Of a stretch of 64,000 bases of DNA, positions 28,701-38,165 are shown piece by piece (the first letter of the stretch is position 1; each line of letters starts with the position of its first letter). Source of the stretch: Ricinus communis (taxonomy: Eukaryota; Streptophyta; Magnoliopsida; Malpighiales; Euphorbiaceae). A program made the position numbers and the translations under genes. The stretch lies in NCBI RefSeq assembly GCF_019578655.1, contig NC_063256.1, forward strand, positions 33,962,342 to 34,026,341, given 5' to 3'. The notes under the pieces are model-generated. The model saw nothing but the letters and a program-made list of their open reading frames with translations. It made no database searches and had not been told where the DNA came from.

Positions 28701-29390
28701 TACGATAAGAAAAGAGGAGACATATGAGTGAAAGTAAATTGAAATGATAAAATTGAATCGCTATTTTGGTCTTATAAAATATATTAACTTATTTAATGTA
28801 GAAGTCTGTTGGAAACTTTACCTAGTTTCTTAGAATTCAGTTTAATTATAACCAATCCCACAATTTAATTATATAGAATTTTAAATGAACTTTCATTTCA
28901 ACCAAACACTGTTATTTCTTTTATAAGTTGGATGCATCTTTGAGAAGTGATGCATTAATGATTCATTCTGCCTTCTTTCATGCAAGATGCTAATATGTTA
29001 ATCTGGAATATACTACCGTTCCGTTGGGTATACTCGGCGTAAATAAAATTATTACTTTCACATGAGAACTTTTTTAAGAAAATTAAGATGGAAAGAATAG
29101 ACTTTGTGCACCTAAATCTCCTTGCCAAAGGATTTCCAACTTTCATTCAGATATGTTGAGTCAATTTAACTGTAATACCTGTTGTTGAATTTTAGGTCCA
29201 CATCACTGCTTCAGCGTGCCTTCTGGAGATCGTCAAGCTGTACAGACAGCTTGCATCTGTGAATGGGGAAGATGTAGGGTTTAAAGGAGAGCTCCTTCAT
29301 CAATACGAGGTGGAAAAAAATGAGGAAGCAAAGACATATTTGAGGAGATGTATAGACATCTTTGAAAACCTGCAAGGAAAGAACTTCTGA
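1736..29390 (+). CDS. ECM29: Proteasome adaptor and scaffold protein ECM29, 35 exons
   Basis: Exons: 1736-1915, 2107-2268, 2357-2446, 2826-2962, 3046-3136, 3243-3325, 3451-3557, 3986-4138, 4901-4965, 7035-7122, 7249-7327, 7413-7521, 9719-9778, 9906-10024, 12418-12799, 12899-13083, 13187-13259, 14343-14493, 14581-14750, 14908-15258, 16333-16500, 16594-16887, 17129-17305, 18775-19038, 20135-20233, 20313-20497, 22798-23133, 24384-24537, 24664-24774, 25788-25955, 26835-26961, 27733-27891, 28073-28182, 28265-28324, 29196-29390. All junctions are GT-AG, phases agree, and the sum is 5,442 bp (1,813 residues plus stop), the usual plant ECM29 length. The protein starts MADSSSSSAAKSDVETEELL. The N-terminal part (about residues 20-500) matches the ECM29 N-terminal domain, as in the VKHQSQIGLPLLDLWKLY and GMEFTVWVFKH segments. 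The rest is HEAT-like helical repeats, for example the blocks with LIPRLVRYQYDPDKNVQ and LWRSREASCLALSDIIQGR. ECM29 tethers the 19S regulatory particle to the 20S core and controls 26S proteasome assembly (family knowledge). No stop or frameshift interrupts the model. The first two junctions and the exon 6/7 join (GAT-TGC) are the least certain. Confidence 0.95.
4139..4900 (+). other. ECM29: ECM29 intron 8, no recognisable content
   Basis: The 762-bp intron is AT-rich with short TA and TG dinucleotide runs at about 4760-4820. No gene fragment or element with clear ends was seen. Confidence 0.6.
5585..6200 (-). mobile_element. RTE-type LINE fragment in ECM29 intron 9
   Basis: Read on the - strand, the segment carries pieces of a non-LTR reverse transcriptase with several frameshifts. 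It shows a 'LHMMFINLEKTYDRV'-like stretch, a 'LVMDEFT'-like stretch, then the catalytic box region MMFADHIMLIDET, where the usual F/YADD is FADH, and a basic tail with KWRKVAQNNLRP. It ends in the typical RTE 3' terminus near 5590-5640 (the reverse complement contains ATCCATATAGGCGACC). It is inverted relative to ECM29, 5'-truncated, and non-functional because of the frameshifts and the altered catalytic box. Confidence 0.75.
7522..9718 (+). other. ECM29: ECM29 intron 12 with a LINE 3' end and a perfect hairpin
   Basis: The 2.2-kb intron has no host gene. At about 8380-8450 it carries a degenerate RTE-like 3' terminus in sense orientation (GGAATGGAG, ATCCATATAG, AAAGGCTT). At 8933-8971 it carries a perfect 16-bp inverted repeat with a 7-nt loop. 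The open frames seen here lack similarity to anything I recognise. Confidence 0.55.
8933..8971. repeat. Perfect 16-bp inverted repeat in intron 12
   Basis: Arm 1 (8933-8948, TTTCCTTTCACCATGA) is exactly complementary to arm 2 (8956-8971) with the loop TACAAAC between them. In RNA this would form a 16-bp stem. The flanking bases do not extend the pairing. It could be a relic of a foldback element or a structured intronic element. Confidence 0.8.
10025..12417 (+). other. ECM29: ECM29 intron 14, no recognised gene
   Basis: This is the largest ECM29 intron at 2,393 bp. It is less AT-rich in parts (10400-11700) than neighbouring introns, which suggests an old insertion. I could not identify a protein family in any frame or find matching ends. 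A strong pyrimidine tract precedes its acceptor at 12417. Confidence 0.5.
13551..13634 (-). repeat. TRIM 3' LTR
   Basis: Left copy of the 84-bp terminal repeat (3' in element orientation), with target duplication CTGTT immediately to its left. Confidence 0.88.
13758..13841 (-). repeat. TRIM 5' LTR
   Basis: Right copy of the terminal repeat. The tRNA primer-binding complement (13744-13757) abuts its inner edge and CTGTT follows its outer edge. Confidence 0.88.
15259..16332 (+). other. ECM29: ECM29 intron 20
   Basis: The 1,074-bp AT-rich intron holds no recognised element or coding fragment. Confidence 0.6.
17306..18774 (+). other. ECM29: ECM29 intron 23
   Basis: The 1,469-bp AT-rich intron has no element with recognisable ends and no coding similarity. 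Confidence 0.6.
19039..20134 (+). other. ECM29: ECM29 intron 24 with a short internal duplication
   Basis: Within this 1,096-bp intron, a segment near 19800-19850 and another near 19877-19920 share the words TGGAAT, GATCCACTTGGAT and ACCAAATGATTA in the same order. This indicates a partial local duplication of about 40-50 bp. Nothing else was recognised apart from a short TG run at about 19279-19292. Confidence 0.5.
21645..22037. mobile_element. Tourist/Harbinger-like MITE in ECM29 intron 26
   Basis: The segment of about 393 bp begins GAGCATCCCCATTG and ends with GGAGATGCTC followed by TAA. The right end reverse-complemented reads GAGCATCTCCAGTGCAC, so the ends are inverted repeats of the GAGCATCTCC type seen in plant PIF/Harbinger MITEs. 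That family duplicates TWA trinucleotides; the left flank here is TAT and the right TAA, so the duplication is imperfect. The interior is AT-rich and non-coding. Confidence 0.6.
23134..24383 (+). other. ECM29: ECM29 intron 27
   Basis: The 1,250-bp intron contains no recognised element; the short open frames show no family similarity. Confidence 0.55.
25087..25453. repeat. hAT-like non-autonomous repeat in ECM29 intron 29
   Basis: The left end starts TAGGGATGGCAATTTTGCCC and the right end, reverse-complemented, reads ATGCCAACAGGAATAGCC. Both are followed by CCTGCCC/GGGCAGG-rich stretches, giving GC-rich inverted ends around a TA-rich core. The TAGGGATGGCAA start is typical of plant hAT non-autonomous repeats. 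No clear 8-bp duplication was found, so the exact ends are approximate. Confidence 0.5.
26336..26588. repeat. Tandem duplication of about 121 bp in ECM29 intron 30
   Basis: Two adjacent copies share GTAATGTAAAGATTTA, ATGATCCAT, CTTCCT/CCTCCT and the ending CATTTCAT..TAAC..CCC in the same order. The first runs from about 26336 and the second from about 26457. The copies have diverged, so this is an old intronic duplication. Confidence 0.55.
27955..28035 (+). mobile_element. RTE-type LINE 3' end in ECM29 intron 32
   Basis: The 80-bp segment reads GTGGAATGGAGGATAGTCCA, then a stretch with AACCCAACTCGTTTGGGACT and AAGGCTTAGTTG. This is the characteristic 3' end of plant RTE LINEs. It is in sense orientation with ECM29, severely 5'-truncated, and lies about 40 bp before exon 33. 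Confidence 0.65.
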
Positions 29391-30820
29391 GCATTCAGAA
29401 TTTCTGTACTCTAGGAAATATACATACTAGTGCTTTTTCACTTTCTATGTTGCCATCATTAGTTCAGCAATTATTAATAGTGAAAGTTGAGGTAGGTAGG
29501 AGACATATTCAAGTGTATCAAAATTTATACACTCTTTGGTTGTTGAAACATATGGTGCACAGTGAGGTCCGCATTTCTCATTAAAGGTCAGTCAGATATA
29601 CAATTGTTCAAGGATTTCTCTACTCATTTTTCAAGTCAGTACTGTCATGGTATGGATGCCTCTGGTACAGGGTTAATGAAATGCAATTGTGACGGTTTGT
29701 TCGTTCGACACATGGATTCTGAAAGAGCGCAGACAATTGACAAGTGTTTTGTTAACAAAGTTAGAAGCATAGATGCTACAAACATATATCCTGTGTAAGT
29801 TTTATAGCAGAGAATTATTTTGTTAACCAAGTTAGAAGACAAACATATATCTTATGCAAGTTTTATAGTTATACTCTTGATGCTGTACCAACTCATTTTA
29901 TGAAACAACTGATTTACCGAACACTGGCGATTTTTGACACAACCTGATTAAACGATACAATACGTAGTTAAACAAGTTTGAGTTTAAGTGGGTTAACTCG
30001 TTTATGACACGGAAAAAAAACTAGGTTTAAATGGGTTTGGTATATAACCGTTGAATTAGGTGTATATGATGGTAGTCTTTTAATGGCTAATAGAAAGGGT
30101 ACATGTCTATACTCTCCTTGAAAAAATCTGTCTTGCAAAGGAGGGTATTTATTCACTTATAAAGCTCATAAATAATTTCTCTTTTAACTGCTCGATAATG
30201 GTTGCACTAGTAATGGATAGCTGAAGTGCTTTAAGTTATCTCTTTAGGACTAGAACTGTATGTTGATGAGCATTTGATTTTGTTTCTATATTGCTTCTTC
30301 CCTTCTTAGAATATGAAAGTAGAGCATGTATGTATTGTAAGTTTTCATTGTTCTTACTCTTGCTTGAATTTGTATTAAAATGTACAAATTTCTTTATATG
30401 AATGAATTTCTTTGATTAATAAGAAAAAGGGGATTACATGTTATGCTAAGCCCACAATATAATTTAAAGTATATATTATATGTGCGTGAGAAAATGCTAT
30501 AGTTGGGAGAATTGTTATCATTTGATCAGAGATCATAATAGTAATTTGTAGTAAGCGGTAATTATAGTTTTGTCTTATACCACTATTATTAAACAAAATT
30601 CATATTTTTATAAGAAAAAAAAAAAGGTATATGAAATTAGAAACTATATTTAATAACCACGAAAAGGTTATAAAACAAAAGAAAATTATTAAGGCAATAA
30701 CTTGAATTTTGTTCAAACTCAGTCTAAGCTTAATTAAATCAATCAGGACTCGATGAATCGAGCTTAACAAAAGCTAATTGGAAATTAGCTCGATGTTTTA
30801 TAATATGAAATAGGCCTGAT
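29391..30820. other. ECM29 3' UTR and intergenic DNA
   Basis: No gene was found. The proximal part presumably contains the ECM29 3' UTR; no single poly(A) signal can be assigned. A short imperfect direct repeat (GTTAACAAAGTTAGAAG near 29750 and GTTAACCAAGTTAGAAG near 29822) with shared downstream words indicates a local duplication of roughly 70 bp. Confidence 0.5.
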
Positions 30821-32093
30821 GGTAATTAAAATTTAAGCTTTTGGGTGTTAATGCGATTTTAGACAAACTTTTGAAATTGTTATAATAGGCTGATTTGCAC
30901 CGGCGAGTGCAATTTTAGCCCACCTCCTCTCCTAGTAAAAAATGAATTGACATGGTAGCCGAGTCAATGTCCATGTTGGCATGTGATTAATATAGGTTTA
31001 TGGAGTCCATGTCTACATCAGACCAACACTAATTAATTTGAGTTAGCTTAATTTACTCAAAAATAAAAAAATAAAAAGAAACTTAAACCTAATTTATTCA
31101 ATTTTTCTATCTGTCGTAATCTCTAGGTCATTGTTTTTTCATCAGTTGTAAATTCTTAATTTTCTGAGCAATTGCAAATTTTCTTCTTAATGGAAGTAAT
31201 TCTTTCTGTCTCTCGTCTTTGATCGTTGTTATAACGCAAGGGAAAGGCGATAGCATCAAATTTGGGGTGCTAGGGTTTTATTTGGGTAAGAGGTTTTCTA
31301 ATTAGGATTTTGGCTTATTAGTTATACGAGGATACTAGAGGGTATTGGTTCAGCCTCAATACTTCATCTAGAAGTGGAGTGAAATATTATTTCAAGCACA
31401 ATATTGAGTTGTGATGTTATACTTCAACAACTAGGAAAAATCCAAACAGAGAGTTCTTTTGATGTCCTTTTTAGAAGGAAGGTACTTGTAACACGTTTGA
31501 ATAGTATAATCTAGAAAGTTCTCTTGGAGATAAAATGGCTTTTGAAGTAAAGTGATGTTAATAAAGAGCTATTAGTAAAGAAAAATGATAGTCTCATTCA
31601 CAGATTCTAAAGAATATTTATATACATCAAGTAGAGGGATTTGTTGTAATATAGACCAACATAGTCCAACAGTTCATGCCTCATATAATTAATTGTTGCA
31701 ACAACATGAAAGCATGGGATGCCACTTATATCCCATGCTCTACAAGAACATATCCTTGGGGCCAAACAAATCACAAATTAGTCTTCTTCCACCATAACTT
31801 GAAGCTTATCTCCAACGGTTGGCTTGACAACACATAATCTAGTGCCATACTTAGCACTTCCTAATTTCTTCCTAATTTTTGGACGAATCTCATGTTCACA
31901 TTTCTTTATCAACTCAGTCTTATGATATACCTTTTCCATCGAACATGTACTAGTTTCTTCCAACATATTGATCACATGTATTATTCTTGTGTTACATATG
32001 TAGTCATTAAATGTCTTAGCTAGGTTTGATGTCACCACATCACACTTGGGCCATATACTTATAAGTGCTTTGCAGAAATGAGAGAGCCCTTGC

Positions 32094-32343
32094 TGTGAAA
32101 ACAGAAACAGCAAAGTAAAGAGAAATAACTAAAATAGATGTATTTTTTTTATATAATGAGCACACCAAATATATATGACCTACTTAGAACAATCTAGATG
32201 ATAATAAATATACTGAGATAAATTATGAGACTCTTAGATATACTAAAGTCATCACACTAATACAAGAGCAAGAAACCTAATGGCCATAAAAAACAAAATA
32301 TATAATTAATGCATAACCAAAAAGAATTTTGGTATTTCCAACA
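32094..32343 (-). repeat. copia 3' LTR
   Basis: The 250-bp LTR is bounded by CTTGC on its outer side and by the polypurine tract on its inner side. Confidence 0.9.
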
Positions 32344-32349
32344 CTCCCC

Positions 32350-35300
32350 CTAAAATTGATTTTGTGATACAACTCCAAGCTTCAGCCGCAGCAGCTCAAA
32401 TTGACCTTTTGGCAGTATTTTGGTGAATATATCAGCAACATTCTCTTTGCTTCGCACCTCAACATCATCAATAGTTCCATCTAGAACCTTTTCACGAATG
32501 AAATGATGCTTTAACTCAATGTGTTTTGATCTAGCATGGAAAACTAGATTCATTGCTAGTTTAAGAGCACTTTGATTATCTTTGAATAGCAAGGTGGGCC
32601 TTTTAATAGGCAAATGAACATCTTCAATCAGTCTCCGAAGCCAAACACATTCTTGAGCAAAGAAGAGTTTGTCGGCCTCAAATTGTTGAAAGTGACACCG
32701 AATGTTGTTTTTTACTGCACCACGAGATACCTGTACCACCTCATAAAAAAACATATCCAGATGTTGATCTCCAATCATCAAGGTCGCCACCAAGATCAGC
32801 ATCGGTAAAGCCATATACCATAAAATCAACTCCCTTCTTGTACAGTATGCCAAATTCTAATGTTGAATTGACATATTTCAAGATTCTTTTGGCTGCTCCA
32901 TATGAGGCTTTCTTGGAGCTTGCATGAACCGACTAACAAGACCAACATAAAAGGCAATATCTGGCCGAGTTATCGTCAAGTAAAGAAGACTTCTAACAAG
33001 AGCATGATAAGATTGAGGATTATCCAAGACAGAACCTTCATCTTTTTTTAACTTTAAACCTGCATCTAAGGGAGTGAAATACCTCTTCGCTTGCTTTAAA
33101 CCAAACCTGTCCACAAGCTTCTTTGCATAACTCATTTGAGAAATAAAAATTGAATTATCCAGATTTTCTACTTCAAGACCAAGAGAATGACTTAGCTTCC
33201 CAAGATTTTTCATCTCAAAATGAATTGAGAGTTCCTTCTTAAGCTTACTAACTTCTTTCTCATCATTGCCCGTAATTATCATATCATCGACATACAAAAG
33301 GACAATGACATGTTGTTCTTCATGTTTCTTAACAAATAAACTTGGATCTGAATGTGAATAAGTGTAACCATAAAAATTTAAATATTGAGCAATTTTTCCG
33401 TACCAGGCTCGCGGTCAATCCGTAAAGAGCTTTCTTGAGTTTACAGACAAAATTCAGATGAATGCTTGAACCATATCCAGGTGGCTGCTCCATAAATATT
33501 TCTTTATCAAGTTCTCCATACAAAAAAGCATTCCTAACATCTAGTTGCCATAAATTCCAACCATAGCAAGCTGCTAAAGAAATTACAACACGCACGGAAG
33601 TCATTTTGGCAATTGGACTAAAGGTTTCCTCATAGTCTTCTCCAAAGTTTTGAGAAAATCCATGAGCAACCAGCCTTGCTTTACATATGTCAATGCTTCC
33701 ATTTGCTTTCCCTTTTATCTTATATACCCATTTGCAGGTAATAGGCTGCACATCTTTGGGTTTCGGAATAAGAGTCCAAGTTTCATTTTTCATTAGAGCA
33801 TTAATCTCTTTGTCCATTGCAATCTCCCATTCTTTAACACCTTTAGCATTTTCAAAACAAGATGGCTCCTCATCATCTAATGGTGAAGCAAAGAAACAAG
33901 AGTAAGAGCTTGTGAAACTTTCATCTCGAAAACGGGCAGGTTTCACAATATTTTCCCTTGATATGAGATTAATACCATGAATCTTAGAGGTGCCCTCCCT
34001 TGGTTCAGTTTGTTCTTCCATATCAAAACTCCCCTTTGTCTTTGTTCTTTCAAGTTACAAACGTCATGACCCGTGGTTGATGGAGTCAAGGATAAAGTAG
34101 TTGTTTCAGGTTGTGCAACCTCTGATTCAACTGTAATTTTGCTGTAATAAGAAGATAACTCATCAAATACTACATCCTTTGAAACAATTGACTTGTGAGT
34201 TGCAGGATCCATACATTTCCAGCCCTTCTTTCTTGCATCATACCCAACAAAAATGCATTTTATTGCTTTTGTATCTAACTTACTCCTTTGTGACTCTGGA
34301 ACATGAACATAACATATGGAACCGAAGACTCGGAGGTGCTAGACAATCGACCTTTTCTCATATACTTGTTCAAATGGAGTTTTCATATTTATTGGACTAA
34401 GAGGCATGCGATTAATTACATATACTGCACATTTCATACCTTCTGCCCATAGAGCTCTAGGTAAATTCTTTGCATGCAACCAACTCTTGCAAGTTTCCAC
34501 CAGATGTCTAATCTTCCTTTCTGCGATGCCATTTTGTTGCGGTGTTTCTGCACATGAAAGCTCTCTTTTAATTCCATTTTGTTGACAAAAAGTAAAAAAT
34601 TCATCAGAAGTGAACTCACCTCCATTATCAGATCTCAATCTCTTAATCTTCTTACCAAGTTCCCCTTCTACAGTCACTTTGAATTCTTTAAACACATCAA
34701 GACAATCTGAGTTATGCTTTACAAGGTAAACCCATATAAATCTTGAGAAGTCATCCACAAAAACCAACATATAACAACAGCCAAAATATGAAGGAGTTCT
34801 AGTTTGTCCTATCAAATCACAATGAATTAATTCTAAGGGAGATTTGCACCTAGAATGAGATCTTTGAAACGGTAGCCTGTGACTTTTACCGTATTGACAC
34901 CCTTCACATATTTCACCACCACCAAAGCTAGTTAAGTTAGGAAGACCATCCACCAAATTTCTTTGAATCATAACTTTCAATTTATCCATATTCAGATGCC
35001 AGAGCCGAGCATGCCATAGAAGAGCAATGTCATTTCTACTGATGTTCTCAATATAGGAAATGGAGGAAGAAGCAGACAAAACAAACAAATCATTGATTCT
35101 CTTTCCAGTATGAATAACATCAGCTTTTACCTCTTGAAAGTTGCGAAGAAACTTTACTTCATTTGGGCCAAATAATACATAATGACCAGCATCCACAATA
35201 TTTGACACCGATAAAAGGTTCTTCTTTACCCCTGGAATATGATACACATTGCTCAATGTAAGATCTTTACCGTTATTTTGATGAACAACAACAAGACCTT

Positions 35301-36105
35301 CTTGTTTCACCCGATGAATCGAATTTTCAGCAATAATGATAGCTTCACCTCCTTCATGATTTTGTAATTTTAAAAAGTTGGATTCATCACCAGTTATATG
35401 ATGACCGCAACCAGAATCCACAATCCAATCTTTTTTAAGATTAATTGAAGCTAAAGCATTAACATTTGTCATCTCCGTCAGAAAACATGTCATCCAATCT
35501 TCTTCATTATTTGACCCTTTTTCTTTCTCCTTACACTCAACTCGATTGTTCTTAATTCCAGCCACATTACTTTGTTGTAACTTCACACGATAAGTTTTTC
35601 TCATGTGTCCAATTTTGCCGTATCGGTAACACTTGATGGGCTTCTTTGGATGATTAGATGACCCCTCCTTTTCTCTTCTTTCGTTCCTCTTTTCCTCTGT
35701 TCTAAAATTAAATTTCCTCCTAGCAAGTAGAGCACTTCCTTGTTCAGCTTTGACAGACACTTTAGCCATTTGACTAGCTAGTGACTCCTGAGAGGACAAA
35801 AGACTTTCAAATTCTTCTAAAGATGGTTGTTGAGTCCACCCTTGAATGGAAGTAATGAATGTAGTATATTCTGATTTCAAACTCTGAATTATGTGTCGCT
35901 TCATTCGTGCCTCAGAAACTGGTTCGTTTAGCTCCAAGAGAGAAATTTCAGTGCATAAATTCTTCACTTTCAGAAAGTATTGACTTATGGATAAATTTCC
36001 TTGAGAAGTGGTTGTAAACCCATTCTCTAACAATGGCAACCGAGTCACATCCTTATTTTGAACAATCTGTCCATGGTCTGCCATATCTCGCTTGTTGACT
36101 TGCAA
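32350..36105 (-). pseudogene. copia gag-pol polyprotein, broken by frameshifts
   Basis: In coding order: 36105-34339 holds gag, with a damaged zinc knuckle (CYRYGKIGHMRKTY, second and fourth cysteines replaced by tyrosine); protease with DSG (DWIVDSGCGHHITGD); the pre-integrase zinc-binding region (HLN...CEGCQYGKSHRLPF); and the integrase core with D (HCDLIG), D (RSDNGGEF) and E (QQNGIAERK). 34212-33329 holds the linker and the first half of the reverse transcriptase (KWVYKIKGKANGSI, FSPIAKMTSVRVV). 33297-32878 holds the catalytic YVDD. 32853-32350 holds RNase H (ADIFTKILPKGQFELLR). Frame breaks at about 34340, 33330-33420 and 32860 prevent a full product. The gag N-terminus upstream of 36105 is also broken. 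Confidence 0.9.
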
Positions 36106-36336
36106 CGAATGATATGCTCAAATAAACCATGAGAAATGGATCTCTTCAAAACAAACTCTACTTTTGCATTTTTGACCCTCCATTGCTTGAAGACGTCTGC
36201 ATTTCCAGTAGTGTTTTTTGGTTGTGTGACTTATGTGCCTCCAACAACTTCCCAAAGATCCTCACCAACAAGATAAGACTCCATGCACGTCCTCCATACC
36301 TTACAGTTTGACTGATTTAACAGTTCAATACCAAGT

Positions 36337-36584
36337 CCAACAACAAAGTAAAGAGAAATAACTAAAAGAGATGTATTTTTTTATATAATGACCACACTAA
36401 ATATTTAGATATATATGACCTATTTAGAACAATCTAGATGATAATAAATATACTGATATAAACTAGTAGACTCTTAGATATACTAAAGTCATCACACTAA
36501 TACAAGAGCAAGAAACCCAATAGCCATAAGAAACAAAATATATAATTAATGCATAACCAAAAACAATTTTTGGTATTTCCAACA
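36337..36584 (-). repeat. copia 5' LTR
   Basis: It is collinear with the 3' LTR except at its inner end (36337-36345), where the two copies diverge. It contains an extra 8-9 bp near 36403. CTTGC follows at 36585. Confidence 0.88.
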
Positions 36585-38165
36585 CTTGCGTCATGAAATC
36601 TTCATGAGTAGTCATATCCATAGCCTTTAATCCCTTCATTGATTTTTAAATTTAGCTTCATTAATAACATTACTTGCTCTTCCAAAGATCTTGTATTCTT
36701 GCCCATTATGCTTTTTTCTTCAATTAGCATGGACATGACTCGCACAATCTTTGTGCTCTGCATGGAGTATCGGCTCGAGTATTGCATTGGCAAGTCCCTA
36801 TAAGACATTAACACACATAATTAGACATATAAACATGAATATAGAATAAGATAAAGGCTGTCATCACCTTTTGCTTATCACTTATTAGAGTTAGGCGAAG
36901 TCCTGTTGTAATGTTCAGATATTAAAAAAAAATGTTAAAAACTATTTCCAAGTTTTGCTCAACCACCCCTTCTATAACTACCCAAGAGATTGGATACATT
37001 TGGTTATTCCCATCTCTTGCAAGTGCACATAGTAGTGCTCTTCCAATTAAAGTCTTTAAAAAATACCCATCTACATAAAGGATAAGCCTATGTCCTTCAA
37101 AATACCCCTTCCTTAATGCTGAAAATCCAATGTAAAATCTCTTGAAAATAGGCTACCCATCTCCCATTGGATCACCCATATCAAACTCAAAAGTACCTTT
37201 TCTATCCACCCTTTGAAGTTTAGCGTTTTGTGAATGAAGCTTTGCACATTGTGCTTCAAGGTTGCCTCTCAAAATTTGGAATGCCTTCTTTTTGGCCTTG
37301 TAACACACCTAAGTAGTGATAGTTATTCCATATTTTTCCTTCATTTCAACCTGCATGTCATCTATTCCGTATGCTGGTTTTCTTCTAAACATGCTCAAAA
37401 ATTTCTTTGCCAACCATGTGGAATTTGCTTGTCTATTTGTATCTCTCCCGAAATAAGTATGCTCGTTATTTATTCTCCTAATAGTAAAGGTAGACACAGT
37501 TTGCTTTTTGGCATCATAAATACCCTATTTGTAATTTTTAAAACACTTGGCTTCTAATATTTTCTTACTTGACCTCGGCTAAACAAATACCAAACCCCCT
37601 ACTTATACCATATAATTGAACAATAGACTTGAAAAAATTCCAGCACAAATTCTATGGTCTTATGGTCACATTTGGGATTGTACACTATATTTTTGTCTCC
37701 TTTCTCTTTAGATTAATTTTCAAATCCCTTTCATCACTGCTATAAGGAGTGTCATAGCCCTCCTCACTACAATCAGAATATTTACTAACTGGTTCACCAT
37801 CATTCATGCCCCAATCTTCATTAACAGCTCTAAATTCCCTTATATTTGTATCCATACCATGACTGTTATGTTCTAACAGGTCATCTAACCCTAAACTATT
37901 ACCATGATCAACTACGGTAGTCTTAAAAGCTTTTTTGTTCTTCATTACCAGCATAAACTCCTTATCTCTTTATTTGAATCATTCAACAAGCTAGCTTCAC
38001 TATCACTTTCATATTTAAACTCAATATGTGGATTCAATTCCACTTCAATAATACCCTCACCACCTTCATCAATATGCACTATAAGAGGTTCATCAATACG
38101 CACTTCAATAGGTTCCTCACTGCCTATATTATTACTATGTCCATCATTTGTCTTCTCATAACAAG

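Larger units (their letters stand above)
32094..36584 (-). mobile_element. Ty1/copia LTR retrotransposon inserted in the MULE
   Basis: The 4,491-bp element has LTRs at 32094-32343 and about 36337-36584 and a perfect 5-bp target duplication CTTGC at 32089-32093 and 36585-36589. In element orientation the LTR begins TGTTGGAAATACC. A polypurine tract (GGGGGAG) abuts the 3' LTR at 32344-32350. The primer-binding region near 36320-36336 is degenerate, reading TTGGTATTGAACTG on the - strand. The domain order gag, protease, integrase, reverse transcriptase, RNase H identifies copia. By eye the two LTRs differ by about a dozen substitutions plus an 8-9-bp indel, so the insertion is old. Confidence 0.95.
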
